Assembly: GCA_037953745.1 (NCBI GenBank)
Contig: JBAKBP010007183.1
Location: 1-64,000 of the forward strand
Source of the DNA: Lithodes maja
Lineage: Eukaryota > Arthropoda > Malacostraca > Decapoda > Lithodidae
DNA: 64,000 nt
Direction: 5' to 3'
Under the pieces are notes generated by a model, which did no database searches, was not told where the DNA came from, and worked only from the letters and a program-made list of their open reading frames with translations. The translations under genes and the position numbers were made by a program. Below, piece by piece: positions 63,475 through 64,000 of the stretch. Positions within the stretch are counted from its first letter, which is position 1; each line of letters starts with the position of its first letter.

Positions 63475-63768
63475 AAGAGAGGTCGCTTATGCGCACGTTC
63501 GACAGGGATCGGCGCATAACGGAACACGGGATGGGCCTTGAGCGGTAACTAAGGTAAACCCCTTTTTCTTCTCTTCTAATGCTTTTTTCACCTTCGGTGG
63601 TAGTTTTGGTTAATGTACAACGTCTCCTAGAGCAAGATAAGGAGTAGACTCTAGACGTTTTCTTTTTAACCGCGGTTGGAATGACGACATAGCAGTCAAA
63701 ATAGACAAGTCGTCATTGCAATTAGGTTAATAGCCTTGACGTTGGATTTGCCAAGACTACTAACAAAT
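63475..63768 (-). repeat. DIRS-D left terminal repeat
   Basis: The element begins (minus strand) TTTGTTAGTAGTCTTGGC at about 63767 and then follows the inverted partner of 55395-55690 for about 280 bp. It lacks the 85-bp extension present at the right end, in line with DIRS1-type asymmetry. Confidence 0.9.
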
Positions 63769-64000
63769 ATGTTTATTAGGGTATCAATTTCACTGATATT
63801 GGTAATTTTCACTCGATACCGTACATTTTATTAGTAATTGAGGTATGTTATTGTTGTATTAGGCACTGATTATTCGTTATCACAGGTGTTTATTATACTT
63901 TGGCCATCAAATCTTAGGTCTTGTGTCACTTTCACTTTGACAAATATGCTTTAGAGAGTGTCACTGTCACTGATAATGCTCATTTTCACTCGATACCGTA
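63769..64000 (-). repeat. piggyBac 4 subterminal sequence with direct repeat
   Basis: Continues piggyBac 4 after DIRS-D. The sequence around TTTCACTCGATACCGTA occurs at 63809-63825 and again at 63984-64000, about 175 bp apart. The first copy matches the reverse complement of piggyBac 1 near 12515. The window ends in the second copy. Confidence 0.75.

Larger units (their letters stand above)
55341..63768 (-). mobile_element. DIRS-D: complete DIRS-type YR retrotransposon, 8.4 kb
   Basis: Minus-strand element with inverted terminal repeats (55395-55690 and 63475-63755), an internal complementary region (55752-55861), 5' leader, gag-like, RT-RNase H-methyltransferase-like and recombinase ORFs. 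The boundaries are fixed by the interrupted piggyBac sequence on both sides. No target-site duplication is seen beyond a possible single T, as expected for recombinase-mediated integration. Confidence 0.93.
54954..64000 (-). mobile_element. piggyBac element 4, split by DIRS-D and running off the window
   Basis: The left TTAA is at 54950-54953, followed by CCCTCCAGCCCCGGGGGC. The segment 54954-55340 is homologous to the right end of piggyBac 1 in reverse complement (GGCGTTGAGTAGAGGTCTCTA, GGTGAGCGCGGGAAG). Homology stops at AATTATATAAAAT (55340) and resumes at 63769 (ATGTTTATTAGG ...), continuing to the window end. The interruption is DIRS-D. No transposase portion is in view. The element is inserted in DIRS-C. 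Confidence 0.88.

Noticed and set aside
1..64000. A new defence or biosynthetic gene system
   Set aside because: Every long frame with recognisable domains belongs to a transposable element; no cluster of non-transposon genes is present.

Overview
The window is eukaryotic repeat DNA, not a gene-bearing locus. I found no host gene, rRNA or complete tRNA gene and no prokaryotic operon structure. It contains RTE-like, CR1-like and I-group LINEs, a BEL/Pao LTR element, at least four DIRS-type tyrosine-recombinase retrotransposons, piggyBac elements and their MITEs, pogo/Tigger elements and two SINE-like retroposons. This mix, and the CR1 3' tail CTACAATTAGGTGAGTACA, suggest an invertebrate, most likely a decapod crustacean. 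The species-level guess is inference only.

Layout. 1-2260: RTE-A LINE, cut by the window start, inserted in a CR1 LINE (2261-3653). 3654 to about 10405: BEL/Pao element with gag-protease-RT, RNase H and integrase and a 3' LTR, but no 5' LTR. 10471-13855: a second CR1 family on the minus strand, split by a 1,991-bp piggyBac element (10972-12962). 13857 to about 27640: DIRS-A, an old plus-strand element interrupted by a CR1 3' fragment (itself split by a 1,440-bp Tigger-like element) and by a nearly full-length CR1 copy (18741-25228). That CR1 copy carries an RTE-A LINE and a piggyBac MITE. 27835-28575: DIRS terminal sequence in inverted orientation. 28576 to about 35600: a complete I-group LINE (minus). 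35600-44888: DIRS-B, carrying CR1 copy 3 (36693-42515), which carries an RTE-B LINE. 44889-54949: DIRS-C, carrying Tigger-1, an (AAC)n-tailed retroposon, Tigger-2, an RTE-B LINE (itself holding a tRNA-derived SINE and a 317-bp MITE) and a piggyBac MITE. 54954 to the end: a piggyBac element inserted in DIRS-C and itself split by DIRS-D (55341-63768, minus), the best-preserved DIRS copy.

Many insertions can be placed to the base. Second copies of the host repeats are present elsewhere in the window, so target-site duplications are visible: TTAA for piggyBac, TA for Tigger types, 9-13 bp for the RTEs and the (AAC)n retroposon, and none for DIRS-D. The result is a readable order of insertions, up to four levels deep. 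Most coding regions carry one or a few breaks. The least damaged are the DIRS-D and DIRS-B recombinase ORFs, the RTE-A copy 2 reverse transcriptase, the I-LINE ORF1, the CR1 copy 3 ORF2 (one stop codon) and an unusual piggyBac ORF that keeps both ends of the transposase but lacks the catalytic core.
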